From NCBI GenBank assembly GCA_005882895.1, contig VBBD01000022.1:1-34883 (forward strand): a stretch of 34,883 bases of DNA. Direction: 5' to 3'. Of the stretch, positions 6,775 to 14,770 are shown in pieces. Source of the stretch: Candidatus Bathyarchaeota archaeon (GTDB lineage: Archaea > Thermoproteota > Bathyarchaeia > 40CM-2-53-6). The first letter of the stretch is position 1, and the number at the start of each line of letters is the position of its first letter. Made by a program: the position numbers and the translations under genes. Under the pieces are notes generated by a model. The model saw nothing but the letters and a program-made list of their open reading frames with translations. It ran no database searches and was not told the DNA's origin.

Positions 6775-7569
6775 TTGGCACCTGAAACACTCATCGTCGA
6801 AGAACACGACCATATCACCAAAATCACCCTGAACAGGCCGAATGCGCTAAACGCCATAAACGACAAGATGGGAGAAGAACTACTTGCAACTCTCAAAGAC
6901 ACGGAGAAGAGCGAGACAGTCCGTTGCCTCATCATAACCGGCGCCGGCAGAGCCTTCTCGGCAGGCGAAGACGTAGCGGGGCTGAAAGACCGCTACGGCG
7001 AAGGAACACATCCCTCACTGGGAGATCATCTGCGGAAAAAATATCATCCAATCATAACCCGGATTCGAAATATCGAGAAACCAATTATCGCCCGTTTGAA
7101 CGGTATCGCAGCAGGAAGCGGAGCGAGCCTCGCCCTCGCCTGCGATATCCGAGTAGCCTCAGAGGAGGCAGGCCTCAAACAAGCCTTCATCGGAGTAGGC
7201 TTGGTACCAGATTCTGGAAGTAGCTACCTCCTGACGCGAATGATTGGTCTCGGAAGAGCCCTCGAACTGATCATGACCGGAAAAACAATATCCGCCAGAG
7301 AAGCCGAACAGCTGGGACTCATCAACAAAGTCGTCGCGGCCACCGAACTTGACAAGCATACGGACGAGCTAGCCCATCGGCTTGCAACCGGCCCAACAAA
7401 AGCGCTAGGACTATCCAAACGAATCGTCAACCGAGTTACTAGCCTCGAACTTCCCGAAGCCCTCGAGTACGAAGCGTACAACCAGGATATAGCGGGACGA
7501 ACGAGCGATCATCTCGAAGCCGTGAAAGCCTTTCTAGAAAAACGCCAACCCAGATTCTCAGGAAAATGA
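6775..7569 (+). CDS. PaaG-like enoyl-CoA isomerase (crotonase family)
   Basis: The 264-residue paralogue of the preceding hydratase resembles PaaG/PaaB-type isomerases. The oxyanion-hole motif FSAGEDVAGLKDRYGEG has the longer PaaG-style loop. The first hydratase glutamate is replaced (AAGSGASLALACDIRV), whereas FIGVGLVPDSGSSYLLTR keeps the aspartate used by PaaG (1,2-epoxyphenylacetyl-CoA isomerase) and related delta3-delta2 isomerases. It therefore most likely shifts a double bond or opens an epoxide ring on a CoA ester rather than hydrating it. It is separated from the hydratase stop by 3 nt, so translation is probably coupled. The adjacent di-iron oxidase gene strengthens the PaaG comparison; the substrate is unknown. 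Confidence 0.85.
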   Translation: MAPETLIVEEHDHITKITLNRPNALNAINDKMGEELLATLKDTEKSETVRCLIITGAGRAFSAGEDVAGLKDRYGEGTHPSLGDHLRKKYHPIITRIRNIEKPIIARLNGIAAGSGASLALACDIRVASEEAGLKQAFIGVGLVPDSGSSYLLTRMIGLGRALELIMTGKTISAREAEQLGLINKVVAATELDKHTDELAHRLATGPTKALGLSKRIVNRVTSLELPEALEYEAYNQDIAGRTSDHLEAVKAFLEKRQPRFSGK

Positions 7570-7636
7570 GACACAGAACATTCTCGGAGTTTCACGTTTA
7601 AGTAACAAGCTCCTCAATCGCGAGAGTTGAAAAACC

Positions 7637-8641
7637 GTGCCGGGCAAGGACAAGAACAAACGACCAAAGCTGGACCTCAACATCTTCCCGGGAAACTGGA
7701 CCGTAACGAACCAGCAAATGTTCAAGGCCTTCGACCTGTCCTTCGCCCAAAACTGGAACCCGGCCACCTTTCCCTGGGACGAACTTGACCAGAAAAACTT
7801 CGACTCGAAGGAACGAATAGCGCAAGCCTACTGGATGTCAAAACTCGCCCTCTTCGAGAAATCCGGAATCGGAGCCTTCGGCTTCGGCGCCGTAAGAGCA
7901 GCAGAGCTGAACATGGATGACCCTACGAAGAAGATGCTCGCCTCCATCACGTATGACGAGTGCCGGCATGACGAGGTCTGCCGGAGAGCCTGCGACAAGC
8001 TCTGCCCCAACTGGCCGTACGGCTACAAGCCACAATCAGATTTCGAAGCGAGGGCCCTCCGAAACATCCAAGCACTATACGATGATGGTAGACGCTACTG
8101 GGAAGGATTCCTAAAGGCATGGGAATACCTGCCCCCTGAGATACTGTTCGCAGGTTTCTTCTTCGCGGAAATAGGCGCAGAAACAATCTTCAACGCTATG
8201 CGCCAGACCAGCAAACTAGGAATCTACCAACAAACCTTCCGCAACATAACACGAGACGAGACACGCCACCTAGTAGCCACCATGGCCCTGCTCCGAGCCA
8301 TGGCCGAAAAGTTCACGGAGGAGCAAAAGCTCACCATAACGCGCCAGATGAAACAAGGTTTCATCTTTCTCTCACCCCTCCTCTACCAGCATAAGCCCGA
8401 ATTCTGGCACCTCCCCGCAGACTTCGACAAGGTCGACCAAGAGATGGAGGAAGCTGCCAGGGACGCGGGGCTAGGAGTGCTCACTCTCGAGGAGAAAGTG
8501 AAGTTCTGGAGAGAAGCGATTGAGAAGAAACGGTCAGAGATCGAAGAGATGGGAATCAAAGTACCAGCCATACCTGAGCTGGGAGTTGAGGGCGAAGTGG
8601 TTCAGGTTAAGAAGAACGAAACCATAGCTACAAGCTTCTAG
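7637..8641 (+). CDS. Ferritin-like di-iron oxidase (R2lox / ribonucleotide-reductase-R2-like)
   Basis: This 334-residue helical protein has two ferritin-like metal half-sites. E74 is followed 34 residues later by E108xxH111 (DECRHDE), and E178 (or E182) by E208xxH211 (DETRH). This is the carboxylate-histidine layout of ribonucleotide reductase R2 and R2-like ligand-binding oxidases. The N-terminal NWNPATFPWDELDQ resembles the R2lox start (KWNPADIDF). No R1 gene is nearby and no radical tyrosine was assigned, so an oxidase or oxygenase is favoured over a nucleotide-reductase subunit. The position between the PaaG-like isomerase and the EthD-like gene suggests it oxygenates the CoA substrate or a ligand of that pathway. 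Aromatic N-oxygenase or PaaA/BoxB-like relatives are alternatives. The start is GTG. Confidence 0.78.
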   Translation: MPGKDKNKRPKLDLNIFPGNWTVTNQQMFKAFDLSFAQNWNPATFPWDELDQKNFDSKERIAQAYWMSKLALFEKSGIGAFGFGAVRAAELNMDDPTKKMLASITYDECRHDEVCRRACDKLCPNWPYGYKPQSDFEARALRNIQALYDDGRRYWEGFLKAWEYLPPEILFAGFFFAEIGAETIFNAMRQTSKLGIYQQTFRNITRDETRHLVATMALLRAMAEKFTEEQKLTITRQMKQGFIFLSPLLYQHKPEFWHLPADFDKVDQEMEEAARDAGLGVLTLEEKVKFWREAIEKKRSEIEEMGIKVPAIPELGVEGEVVQVKKNETIATSF

Positions 8642-8654
8642 GAGACGGCGAAAA

Positions 8655-8966
8655 GTGGCAAAGATCATAGTTCTGTTCGGACAGCCGAAGGACCCGAGGC
8701 TGTTCGATGAGCAATACTGGAAAGATCATGTTCCAATGGCGAAGGCAATGCCAGGACTGAAAAAATACACGGTTCACAAGATCGTCGGGGCACCGCGAGG
8801 AGAACCCGCCTACTACCAAGTTGTCGAGCTAGAATTCGAAGACATGGACAGCCTAAAGAAGGCGTTGGAGAGCCCAACTGGACGCGAATCAGGCAGGCAC
8901 AGCGTCAAGATCGCCACAGGCGGCATAACGTTCCTCTACGCGGAATCAAAAGAAGCATTGCCCTAG
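8655..8966 (+). CDS. EthD-domain small protein
   Basis: The 103-residue protein has the EthD pattern: an N-terminal strand (KIIVLFGQPKDP), FDEQYWKDHVPMAKAMPGLKKY with the conserved HxP region, then AYYQVVELEFEDMDSLKKAL and a final strand. EthD proteins form dimeric ferredoxin-like barrels and often accompany oxygenases in degradation clusters, where some act as auxiliary factors or small isomerases. Its GTG start lies 13 nt after the di-iron oxidase stop, so the two are very likely co-transcribed and functionally linked. The exact activity is unknown. Confidence 0.85.
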   Translation: MAKIIVLFGQPKDPRLFDEQYWKDHVPMAKAMPGLKKYTVHKIVGAPRGEPAYYQVVELEFEDMDSLKKALESPTGRESGRHSVKIATGGITFLYAESKEALP

Positions 8967-9063
8967 CACGCCTCCGGCCCTTTTTCCGATTTACCTGAAA
9001 CAACTGCAGAAAACGTTCTTCTAGTAAAGACGTAAGCGATTCTAGCCTGGGAGCTTAGAATCT

Positions 9064-10218
9064 ATGGGCCGTATCGGAATCATCGGAGTCGGCCACACAA
9101 AGTTCGGGAAGAGGAGTGACGCGTCCCTCCGTGAACTGGCCTTCGAAGCGTACAGTTCCGCTCTTGACGACGCCGACATGGACTCCTCGAAAATAGACGG
9201 TTCAGTGGTTTGCTCCGCTACCCACTACGACAAACAACGCTCACCCGCAGGCGTGGTGGCGGAATACCTCGGACTCAACCCACAACCAACGTTCAACGTC
9301 GAAGCAGCTTGCGCTTCCAGTGCGGTTGGCCTCCGGACCGGCTGGGCTCTAGTCTCATCAAAACTTCACGACGTTATGGCGGTCGTAGGAGTGCAGAAGA
9401 TGACCGAACTTTCCTCGGAGGAGATCCAGGAACTCATGGGTAGAGCGGGAGATGTCATGTGGGAATCCCCCTTCGGGACGACAATGCCCGCGTACTACGC
9501 AATGTACGCGACAGCCCACATGGCAAAATACGGAACCACAGAAGAACAGATGGCACTAGTGACTGTGAAGAATCGAAAATACGGATCGAAAAACCCGAAC
9601 GCGATGTTTCAGAAGCCCATAACCACGGAGGAAGTTCTCAAGTCACGGCCTGTGTCAGCTCCGTTGAAGCTCTTCGACTGCTGTGCGAACGCTGACGGTG
9701 CAGCATGCCTCATCATCGCAAACGCAGAGAAAGCCAAGAAGCTCACAGACAGACCGGTATGGGTCGCCGGGCTGGGTCTCGCCTCGAGCCCAATGTCTCT
9801 AGCGGGACGAACGGGTCCGTTGACAAGCTTCGATGTCACGAAGAACGCCGCGAAAGCCGCATACCAGATGGCCGGAGTGGGTCCAAACGATGTCGATGTT
9901 GCTGAGGTTCACGACTCGTTCTCGATCACCGAGATTTTGAACTATGAGGATCTCGGGTTTGCGAAACCTGGAAGTGGAACGAGACTTCTTGAAAAAGGGG
10001 AGACTGAGCTTGGAGGAAAGATTCCGGTGAACATTGATGGGGGTCTCATCTCGAAGGGCCATCCCGTCGGTGCTACGGGCGCCTCCCAACTCTTCGCCTT
10101 GACCAGGCAGCTCAGAGGTGAAGCAGGTTCGACTCAAGTCGATGGAGCTAAGTTAGGGCTCGCTCAGAACATCGGAGGAATAGGCATGTACTCAGCCGTT
10201 ACGATCTTGAGGGCGTAG
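9064..10218 (+). CDS. Thiolase-family acetyl-CoA acetyltransferase (SCP2-type)
   Basis: The 384-residue protein has an active-site cysteine in VEAACASSAVGLR (about residue 88), a histidine-containing motif VHDSFSITE, and GGLISKGHPVGATGASQ with the catalytic His. The C-terminal segment QNIGGIGMYSAVTIL lacks the second cysteine of classical degradative thiolases, as usual in archaeal SCP2-type enzymes that need a DUF35 partner. Such enzymes cleave or form 3-oxoacyl-CoA. The DUF35 gene follows 5 nt downstream, supporting a complex. As the last catalytic step of the cluster it would release acetyl-CoA or another short acyl-CoA. Confidence 0.9.
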   Translation: MGRIGIIGVGHTKFGKRSDASLRELAFEAYSSALDDADMDSSKIDGSVVCSATHYDKQRSPAGVVAEYLGLNPQPTFNVEAACASSAVGLRTGWALVSSKLHDVMAVVGVQKMTELSSEEIQELMGRAGDVMWESPFGTTMPAYYAMYATAHMAKYGTTEEQMALVTVKNRKYGSKNPNAMFQKPITTEEVLKSRPVSAPLKLFDCCANADGAACLIIANAEKAKKLTDRPVWVAGLGLASSPMSLAGRTGPLTSFDVTKNAAKAAYQMAGVGPNDVDVAEVHDSFSITEILNYEDLGFAKPGSGTRLLEKGETELGGKIPVNIDGGLISKGHPVGATGASQLFALTRQLRGEAGSTQVDGAKLGLAQNIGGIGMYSAVTILRA

Positions 10219-10223
10219 CCTGG

Positions 10224-10631
10224 TTGGGTTTCGAAAAGTTTGGCAGATTCGGCTACGTCTCCCAGACCAAGGTCAATCCTCTGTTATCCTACCTTGAAAA
10301 AGGGAAGATCGCTGCCACAAGGTGCAAGAAATGCGGGAGAAAGTATTTTCCACCTAGAGCTGACTGCCTGGACTGTCGCCATAGTATCATAGAGTGGGTC
10401 GTGCTGGACGGGAAGAGCAACCTGATAACTTTCACCCAAGTTTTCTTCGCGCCACCCGTTTTTCAGCCTGAAACCCCGTACCTACTAGGGCTGGCAGAAC
10501 TCGTGAGTGGGTCGCGCGTTTTCGCGCCCATCAGTCCCACCGTAGACAAGGAGCAACTGAAACCAGGCCTCGAGCTGAACCTGAAAGTTGCAAAGGGCTC
10601 GCGTGACAACTTGTACTACTGGCTTGAATAG
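10224..10631 (+). CDS. DUF35 zinc-ribbon/OB-fold partner of the thiolase
   Basis: The 135-residue protein has a rubredoxin-like zinc ribbon near residues 34-51 (CKKCGRKYFPPRADCLDC) followed by an OB-fold (EWVVLDGKSNLITFTQV through GLELNLKVAKG), the order seen in DUF35 proteins. In archaea this family bridges thiolase to other CoA enzymes and positions the CoA. The TTG start is 5 nt after the thiolase stop, so they form a translational unit. It closes the + strand CoA cluster. Confidence 0.9.
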   Translation: MGFEKFGRFGYVSQTKVNPLLSYLEKGKIAATRCKKCGRKYFPPRADCLDCRHSIIEWVVLDGKSNLITFTQVFFAPPVFQPETPYLLGLAELVSGSRVFAPISPTVDKEQLKPGLELNLKVAKGSRDNLYYWLE

Positions 10632-10722
10632 AGACGCCTTCCCTATGCAAGATTACCGTTTCACTTTCGTGGAAACTCAGGTAAGGAACAGGGTTATTCC
10701 CTGCCCGAGCGATAGACAGTCA

Positions 10723-10934
10723 AGGAATCGCCCGTTATCAGCCCTGATCTTGAAAAGGAGAGGGGGTCTCTAGATTTCCGTGTAATCGTTCGGGATGCAC
10801 CGATGAAATCACTTTATCCGCCCTGGCATCCAAGCCCAGTCTAAGCCCTGAATCGCGAGCCTCGCCCAGAATCCATGCCAGACAGCAAATGACCTCTCCA
10901 GACCGGGGGGGTCTTAGCGACTCGACCTCGCGAC
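10723..10934 (-). repeat. ~210-bp non-coding element, copy 1 (inverted relative to copy 2)
   Basis: The reverse complement of this interval aligns over its whole length with 19174-19382. A 55-bp core is identical (10814-10868 here, 19239-19293 there), and the flanks diverge by substitutions and small indels. The core contains GCGAGGCTCGC, a near-perfect palindrome, and CTGGGCTTGGATGCCAG, which could form a hairpin. ORFs in both copies share a peptide, but an indel after the core breaks the frame, so conservation is at the nucleotide level. It could be a structured RNA or a miniature transposable element. No clear terminal inverted repeats or target-site duplications were found. Confidence 0.85.
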
Positions 10935-10954
10935 GCAAGAGTGGTCTTTCCGGG

Positions 10955-11800
10955 CTATTCGAGCCGAGGTAATCGGAGATCATCGCCCGCAGTTCGATAG
11001 CCCAGCTTCATGGCTAAAGGAGGACGTCTCTTGTGCTCCGACTTCAACCATCGTTCTCGGACTTTCCTAACCAACGCTAGCGCCAATCCTGTTTCTTTCG
11101 CAATTTCTTCTGGTGCCATCCATCTTTCGAGTCCCCAGAGAATCCTATCCAGCTTCTCATAGCTGAGTCCCAGTTCTTTCTCAGCGGTCTGCCCGGGCCA
11201 TAGCTCAGGGCTCGAGGCTTTCACGCGGATCCTCTCAGGAATACCCAATTGTCTAGCGAGGTGGCGTACTGATGTCTTGTAGACGTCCGCCAAAGGCAGA
11301 ATATCGCAGGCCCCATCTCCGAACTTGGTGAAGTAGCCTAGCATGATCTCGCTCTTGTCACCGGTTCCCACAACGAGACCACGCTCGGAGTTAGCGAAGT
11401 AGTACAGAACCATGGCCCGGAGCCGTGCTTTTACATTCCCCCAGGGAATTCCCTTCGCCATCTTAGCGCTGAGCGTAGTCCGAGCAGATTCGACAATCGG
11501 CGTAATATCAATTATCTTGAAACGTATTCGAGATTTCGATGCCACCAGTCTGGCATCTTTCAGAGCCTTATCGTTCCTCGTCTCCTTCTCCGGCAGACTT
11601 ATCCCCAGAACTTTCTCGCCACCGACAGCGAGCGCGCAAAGAGCTGCAGTGACGCTAGAATCGAGGCCGCCGGACATACCTACGACGAGGCGCCTTGCAC
11701 CGGTTTCTTCTAGGTGAGTTTTGAGAAATCGTTCAAGTCGGCTTACTGTCTCTTCTGGCTCCCGAATGGCGAAAGAATCGTCGCCGAACCTAGAGGACAT
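10955..11800 (-). CDS. nadE: NAD+ synthetase (ammonia/amide dependent)
   Basis: The 281-residue product catalyses the last step of NAD biosynthesis, amidating deamido-NAD via an adenylate. The PP-loop SGGLDSSVTA lies at about residues 44-53. GNVKARLRAMVLYYFAN, VVGTGDKSEIMLGYFTKFGDG and DILPLADVYKTSVRHLA are hallmark NadE segments, and ASPELWPGQTAEKELGLSYE matches the C-terminal NaAD-binding loop. No glutaminase domain is attached, so it is the short, ammonia-using form typical of archaea. The C-terminal end lies 20 nt from the repeat element. It is followed on the same strand by no obvious partner; the PAN-like gene is 46 nt upstream, so co-transcription is likely. Confidence 0.95.
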   Translation of the reverse strand: MSSRFGDDSFAIREPEETVSRLERFLKTHLEETGARRLVVGMSGGLDSSVTAALCALAVGGEKVLGISLPEKETRNDKALKDARLVASKSRIRFKIIDITPIVESARTTLSAKMAKGIPWGNVKARLRAMVLYYFANSERGLVVGTGDKSEIMLGYFTKFGDGACDILPLADVYKTSVRHLARQLGIPERIRVKASSPELWPGQTAEKELGLSYEKLDRILWGLERWMAPEEIAKETGLALALVRKVRERWLKSEHKRRPPLAMKLGYRTAGDDLRLPRLE

Positions 11801-11846
11801 AGCGCCCTCAACATTCAGGCCAGTGTAATAAGCCGAGAGACTTGGT

Positions 11847-13106
11847 CTAGCTGACGATACGTGAGCCGCGATCTTCTGTGAGGAGGCTCTTGAACAGAGG
11901 AAGCATCCTCTCCATCGTCACCCAGCGCTCACTCGCAAAAGAAGCCTCGCTCGCCGCTTCCTGAACAATATTCTTCAGATCCCGAGGCGTCACAACATAC
12001 TGCTCACGAACAGTAACCCCTCGCTCAGGAATCGAAGCCTCATACAACTGCTTCCTAGACCTAATCGTCCGCCAGATATCCCCAAACGCCTCGTCAGTCA
12101 ATCCTCCCCGATAGTTCGAGATAGACGGATCCAACTCGACCTTGGAGCAGTAAAAGTCCAACAACCTCTTCACTTCCTCCATCGATCTCGGAGGCGGAAC
12201 ATAGATGATCCGCTTGATTCTATCCAGGAGCGCGGTATCTATGACGCTCGGATAGTTTGTGGCAAATATCACAGACACGTTCCTATTGACATGGAACCCC
12301 TCTCCAAGCTCGGTAAGAATCTGGTTCAGCATTCCCTGAACATCTCTCCCCGCATCCGTCGTCGCCTCCATCCTCGCACGCCCAATAGCATCAGCCTCAT
12401 CGATGAAAAGAACCGTAGGAGCTGATTCCCGAGCCAGCTTGAAGACTTCCTTGACATTCTTCGCCGACTCGCCAAGCCACTTTGACACTATCTCGTAGCT
12501 CTCTATCTTGAGAAAGCTAGTCTCTTGACCCCGCTGCCCAATCGTCCCCGCTACAGCCTTCGCCATGTAGGTCTTGCCCGTACCAGGCGGACCGAACAAC
12601 AGAATGGACCCGGCTTCCTCCAACATCCTTGGGTCGCGGATAATTTGCTCCCGCCGAGTACGGACCTGAGGGTCAAGTATCCACTCGACCGCCTGTCTCA
12701 GACTAAGCAGTTCCTTTTCGAGACCAACAACATCCTCGTAGAACACCTTGGGCGATTTTTCGACCTGATACTCTAGGAGTGAGCGCTCGCGCAACCTGTC
12801 AATTACGTCGACAATAACCCCCTTCGTAGGAGAGAGGACTGCATCCACTTCAGTCGACACTTTTTCTCTAATCTCTGGAGGAATGCTAACCTGGAAAGCC
12901 TGCCCGCCCGATAACCGGACCAACGCCATGTCTCCCTTGACCTCTTCAATAGTCCCTATCGGACGCATACCCTGTTTCAGCTCCTCCATCAGGTTGTGGT
13001 ACCGGCGGAGCTCGGTCTGGAGATACTCTATCTGCCGCTCCTTTCGGGTCAGTTCCCTTTCGAGGTCTAATGCAGGAGGATATTCTGGCGAGTTCTGCTC
13101 GGCCAT
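11847..13106 (-). CDS. PAN/ARC-like AAA+ ATPase lacking a proteasome-docking tail
   Basis: The 419-residue protein has an N-terminal coiled coil (about 12-50, LERELTRKERQIEYLQTELRR), an OB domain (about 51-110, IGTIEEVKGDMALVRLSGG) and one AAA+ module: Walker A GPPGTGKT, pore-loop region KWLGES, Walker B VLFIDEADA and sensor ATN. This is the PAN (proteasome-activating nucleotidase) layout. Two features differ. The second region of homology reads ALLDRIKRIIYVPPP instead of the usual LRPGRFDR form. The C-terminus is SRIVS, not the HbYX tail that opens the 20S gate. It is probably an unfoldase or remodelling hexamer for a different partner (inference). It has its own TATA box and precedes nadE. 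Confidence 0.85.
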   Translation of the reverse strand: MAEQNSPEYPPALDLERELTRKERQIEYLQTELRRYHNLMEELKQGMRPIGTIEEVKGDMALVRLSGGQAFQVSIPPEIREKVSTEVDAVLSPTKGVIVDVIDRLRERSLLEYQVEKSPKVFYEDVVGLEKELLSLRQAVEWILDPQVRTRREQIIRDPRMLEEAGSILLFGPPGTGKTYMAKAVAGTIGQRGQETSFLKIESYEIVSKWLGESAKNVKEVFKLARESAPTVLFIDEADAIGRARMEATTDAGRDVQGMLNQILTELGEGFHVNRNVSVIFATNYPSVIDTALLDRIKRIIYVPPPRSMEEVKRLLDFYCSKVELDPSISNYRGGLTDEAFGDIWRTIRSRKQLYEASIPERGVTVREQYVVTPRDLKNIVQEAASEASFASERWVTMERMLPLFKSLLTEDRGSRIVS

Positions 13107-13135
13107 GCAGCTTCTGCTCCAACATAGCCCACCGA

Positions 13136-13146
13136 GGAATAAATAG
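13136..13146 (-). promoter_or_regulatory. TATA box of the PAN-like ATPase gene
   Basis: On the minus strand CTATTTATTCC lies about 30-40 nt before the ATG at 13106, placing transcription start close to the start codon. Confidence 0.45.
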
Positions 13147-13343
13147 ATATGGGCTTCACCCCCGCGCCAATCTTGTGGTCTTTCGAATAGAGAGCTGATT
13201 GGAGTCTCAACAAAATAGGACGCAGGGACCTAAGAAAAGAGCACTCACGAGATCTATCAACTTCAGAGTAGACATTGACGCCTACCCAGACAAATTGGTG
13301 GAGAGTTGAGACTTGATTGATTCTGGGAAAACATGTGTTCAGC

Positions 13344-14114
13344 CTAGCTTATTCGACCGGTCGTCCCTGCGCTCGGCCGATTTCTCAGGAATCCGAATCG
13401 AGGGAGATGAAGTTGGATACCTATTCCACTGATAATATCGAAGCGTACCAGTCGTGGGATGATCTGGCGACGATCCATTTTCCTGACGAGCAGGTATCGA
13501 CGTAGCACCTGATGTTCTTCCACCATTCGCAATTCGACTACACCATCTACAAGACTCTCGACCTTGTGAAATAGCTCGGGCTGGACACTTCCCGTAGAGA
13601 GAGTGGCTATCATTTTTCCACCCGCCTTCTTGACTTTGGCGGCGATACTCTGGAGGAAGCTGACCGCGTGTTTCGGTTCCGTCTCGCTGAAGATGGGCAT
13701 CAACGAGTCGACTATTATAGTAACTTGATGGTTCCCCATTTTTTCCATAACTGACGTCAAGTAGATGCTCACATTGGTCAGGTCGAATGGTTGAGGCACG
13801 ACTCCTTCAGTCACGCCTGCAGTGGCCGAGTAACAGTCGACGATGCTCAGCTTGTTCAGCAGCTGGTATTTTCTGGGGTCCCATCCAAACTGGCCCATCC
13901 TCTCAAGGATGTTGGCAGGGAACGTGTCATATGTGACAATGATACATGGTCTCGATCTCTGGAGCTCCTCATACAGAATTTGTTGTGCAAGAGTGGTCTT
14001 CCCACTTCCCGGGTCGCCAGTCACCAGCACTGAGGACGAGTCGGGTAGACTTCCTCCTATGAGCTCATAGAATCCTTTGAAGGGCGAGGACCCGTATTCC
14101 AGTTGTAAGTTCAC
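13344..14114 (-). CDS. KaiC/RAD55-like RecA-superfamily ATPase
   Basis: The 256-residue protein starts with the KaiC-like lead GSSPFKGFYELIGGSLP, Walker A GDPGSGKTTLAQQIL (about 31-45) and a long Walker B strand HQVTIIVDSLMPIF (about 128-141). GGKMIATLSTG and VDGVVELRMVEEHQVLRRYLLVRKM match the later strands and the Arg/Lys finger area of single-domain archaeal KaiC-like proteins (COG0467). These are ATPases often linked to signalling or motility, without a known clock role in archaea. The C-terminal ~25 residues are basic and unusual. The start is GTG. It has no clear operon partner here; function is unknown beyond ATP-driven regulation. Confidence 0.82.
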   Translation of the reverse strand: MNLQLEYGSSPFKGFYELIGGSLPDSSSVLVTGDPGSGKTTLAQQILYEELQRSRPCIIVTYDTFPANILERMGQFGWDPRKYQLLNKLSIVDCYSATAGVTEGVVPQPFDLTNVSIYLTSVMEKMGNHQVTIIVDSLMPIFSETEPKHAVSFLQSIAAKVKKAGGKMIATLSTGSVQPELFHKVESLVDGVVELRMVEEHQVLRRYLLVRKMDRRQIIPRLVRFDIISGIGIQLHLPRFGFLRNRPSAGTTGRIS

Positions 14115-14511
14115 CTAGGGGAAATTAACCGTCGAAGCCACTATTTCCCGTTAGGATGCTCCGGCATATGAATGGGGATTGTAACCTGTACACCTAGCAT
14201 TGAGTGACCGAGCTCGTGAAAATGAGTTCACTCAAGCCCTAAGCTTGTCCACACTTGCTACAAGTTCATCGCGACAAGGAGCCGGAATTCAGATGCGTAT
14301 TGTGTCGAACATTCTGGTGCAGTTTTCAAGAGAAAGTAGAGGTGGCGATGGAAGGAGTCTGAAAGATATAAGGCTCGCTTGTTTCCCGGTACTCGTAAGA
14401 TGGGCAGAAGTCGGTTGCGGGCGATATTTTGTCTTAACAGTTCTTGTTTGTTAATTTAGTGCGGGAACTGCTGCGAAAAATGTGCGATAACGTTCTAAGT
14501 CCGGGCAAGTT
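14115..14511. other. Intergenic region with no supported gene
   Basis: A + strand ORF at 14200-14454 is compositionally unlike a protein (serine-, arginine-rich with a Cys-Gly tail) and has no motif, so it was not called. The region may hold promoters for the KaiC-like gene, but no strong TATA box was identified. Confidence 0.4.
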
Positions 14512-14643
14512 TTAGTCGAACTCGTTCTCAAGGCCACTCGACTCGCTTATGAGGCGCGCATGTAGCTCAAGTAGGTTAATCAGAGTGGCAATGTCGTCGA
14601 GATCTTCGGCCGCAAATATCCGCTTGGGGGTTCGCTCTCCCAT
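14512..14643 (-). CDS. 43-residue acidic helical small protein
   Basis: This ORF is too short for the track. From the ATG at 14643-14641 it encodes a 43-residue peptide beginning MGERTPKRIFAAEDLDD, continuing with an amphipathic helix (IATLINLLELHARLISE) and ending NEFD. The hydrophobic/acidic spacing is protein-like, with no rare or low-complexity runs. It sits alone in a 650-nt gap between two minus-strand genes. It resembles no family I can name; a small regulator or partner of a larger protein is possible. The evidence is coding appearance only. Confidence 0.42.
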   Translation of the reverse strand: MGERTPKRIFAAEDLDDIATLINLLELHARLISESSGLENEFD

Positions 14644-14770
14644 GCCATCTCGACGCGTGTGTTCGCTTGTCCGGTGTTAGTATAAGGATTATCATTCTTC
14701 GAATATCGAAACCAAAGTCTGGAAACTTGACAAAGAAGCGAACCTACGGCAAATCAGATTCGTCGCGATG

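Noticed and set aside
10738-10983. ORF sharing a peptide with the ORF at 19172-19432 (LGEARDSGLRLGLDARAD)
   Set aside because: The shared peptide comes from the identical DNA core; an indel right after it breaks the frame, so it is not conserved as protein.
14200-14454. 84-aa plus-strand ORF
   Set aside because: No motif, unlikely composition and no ribosome-binding or promoter signal that favours it.
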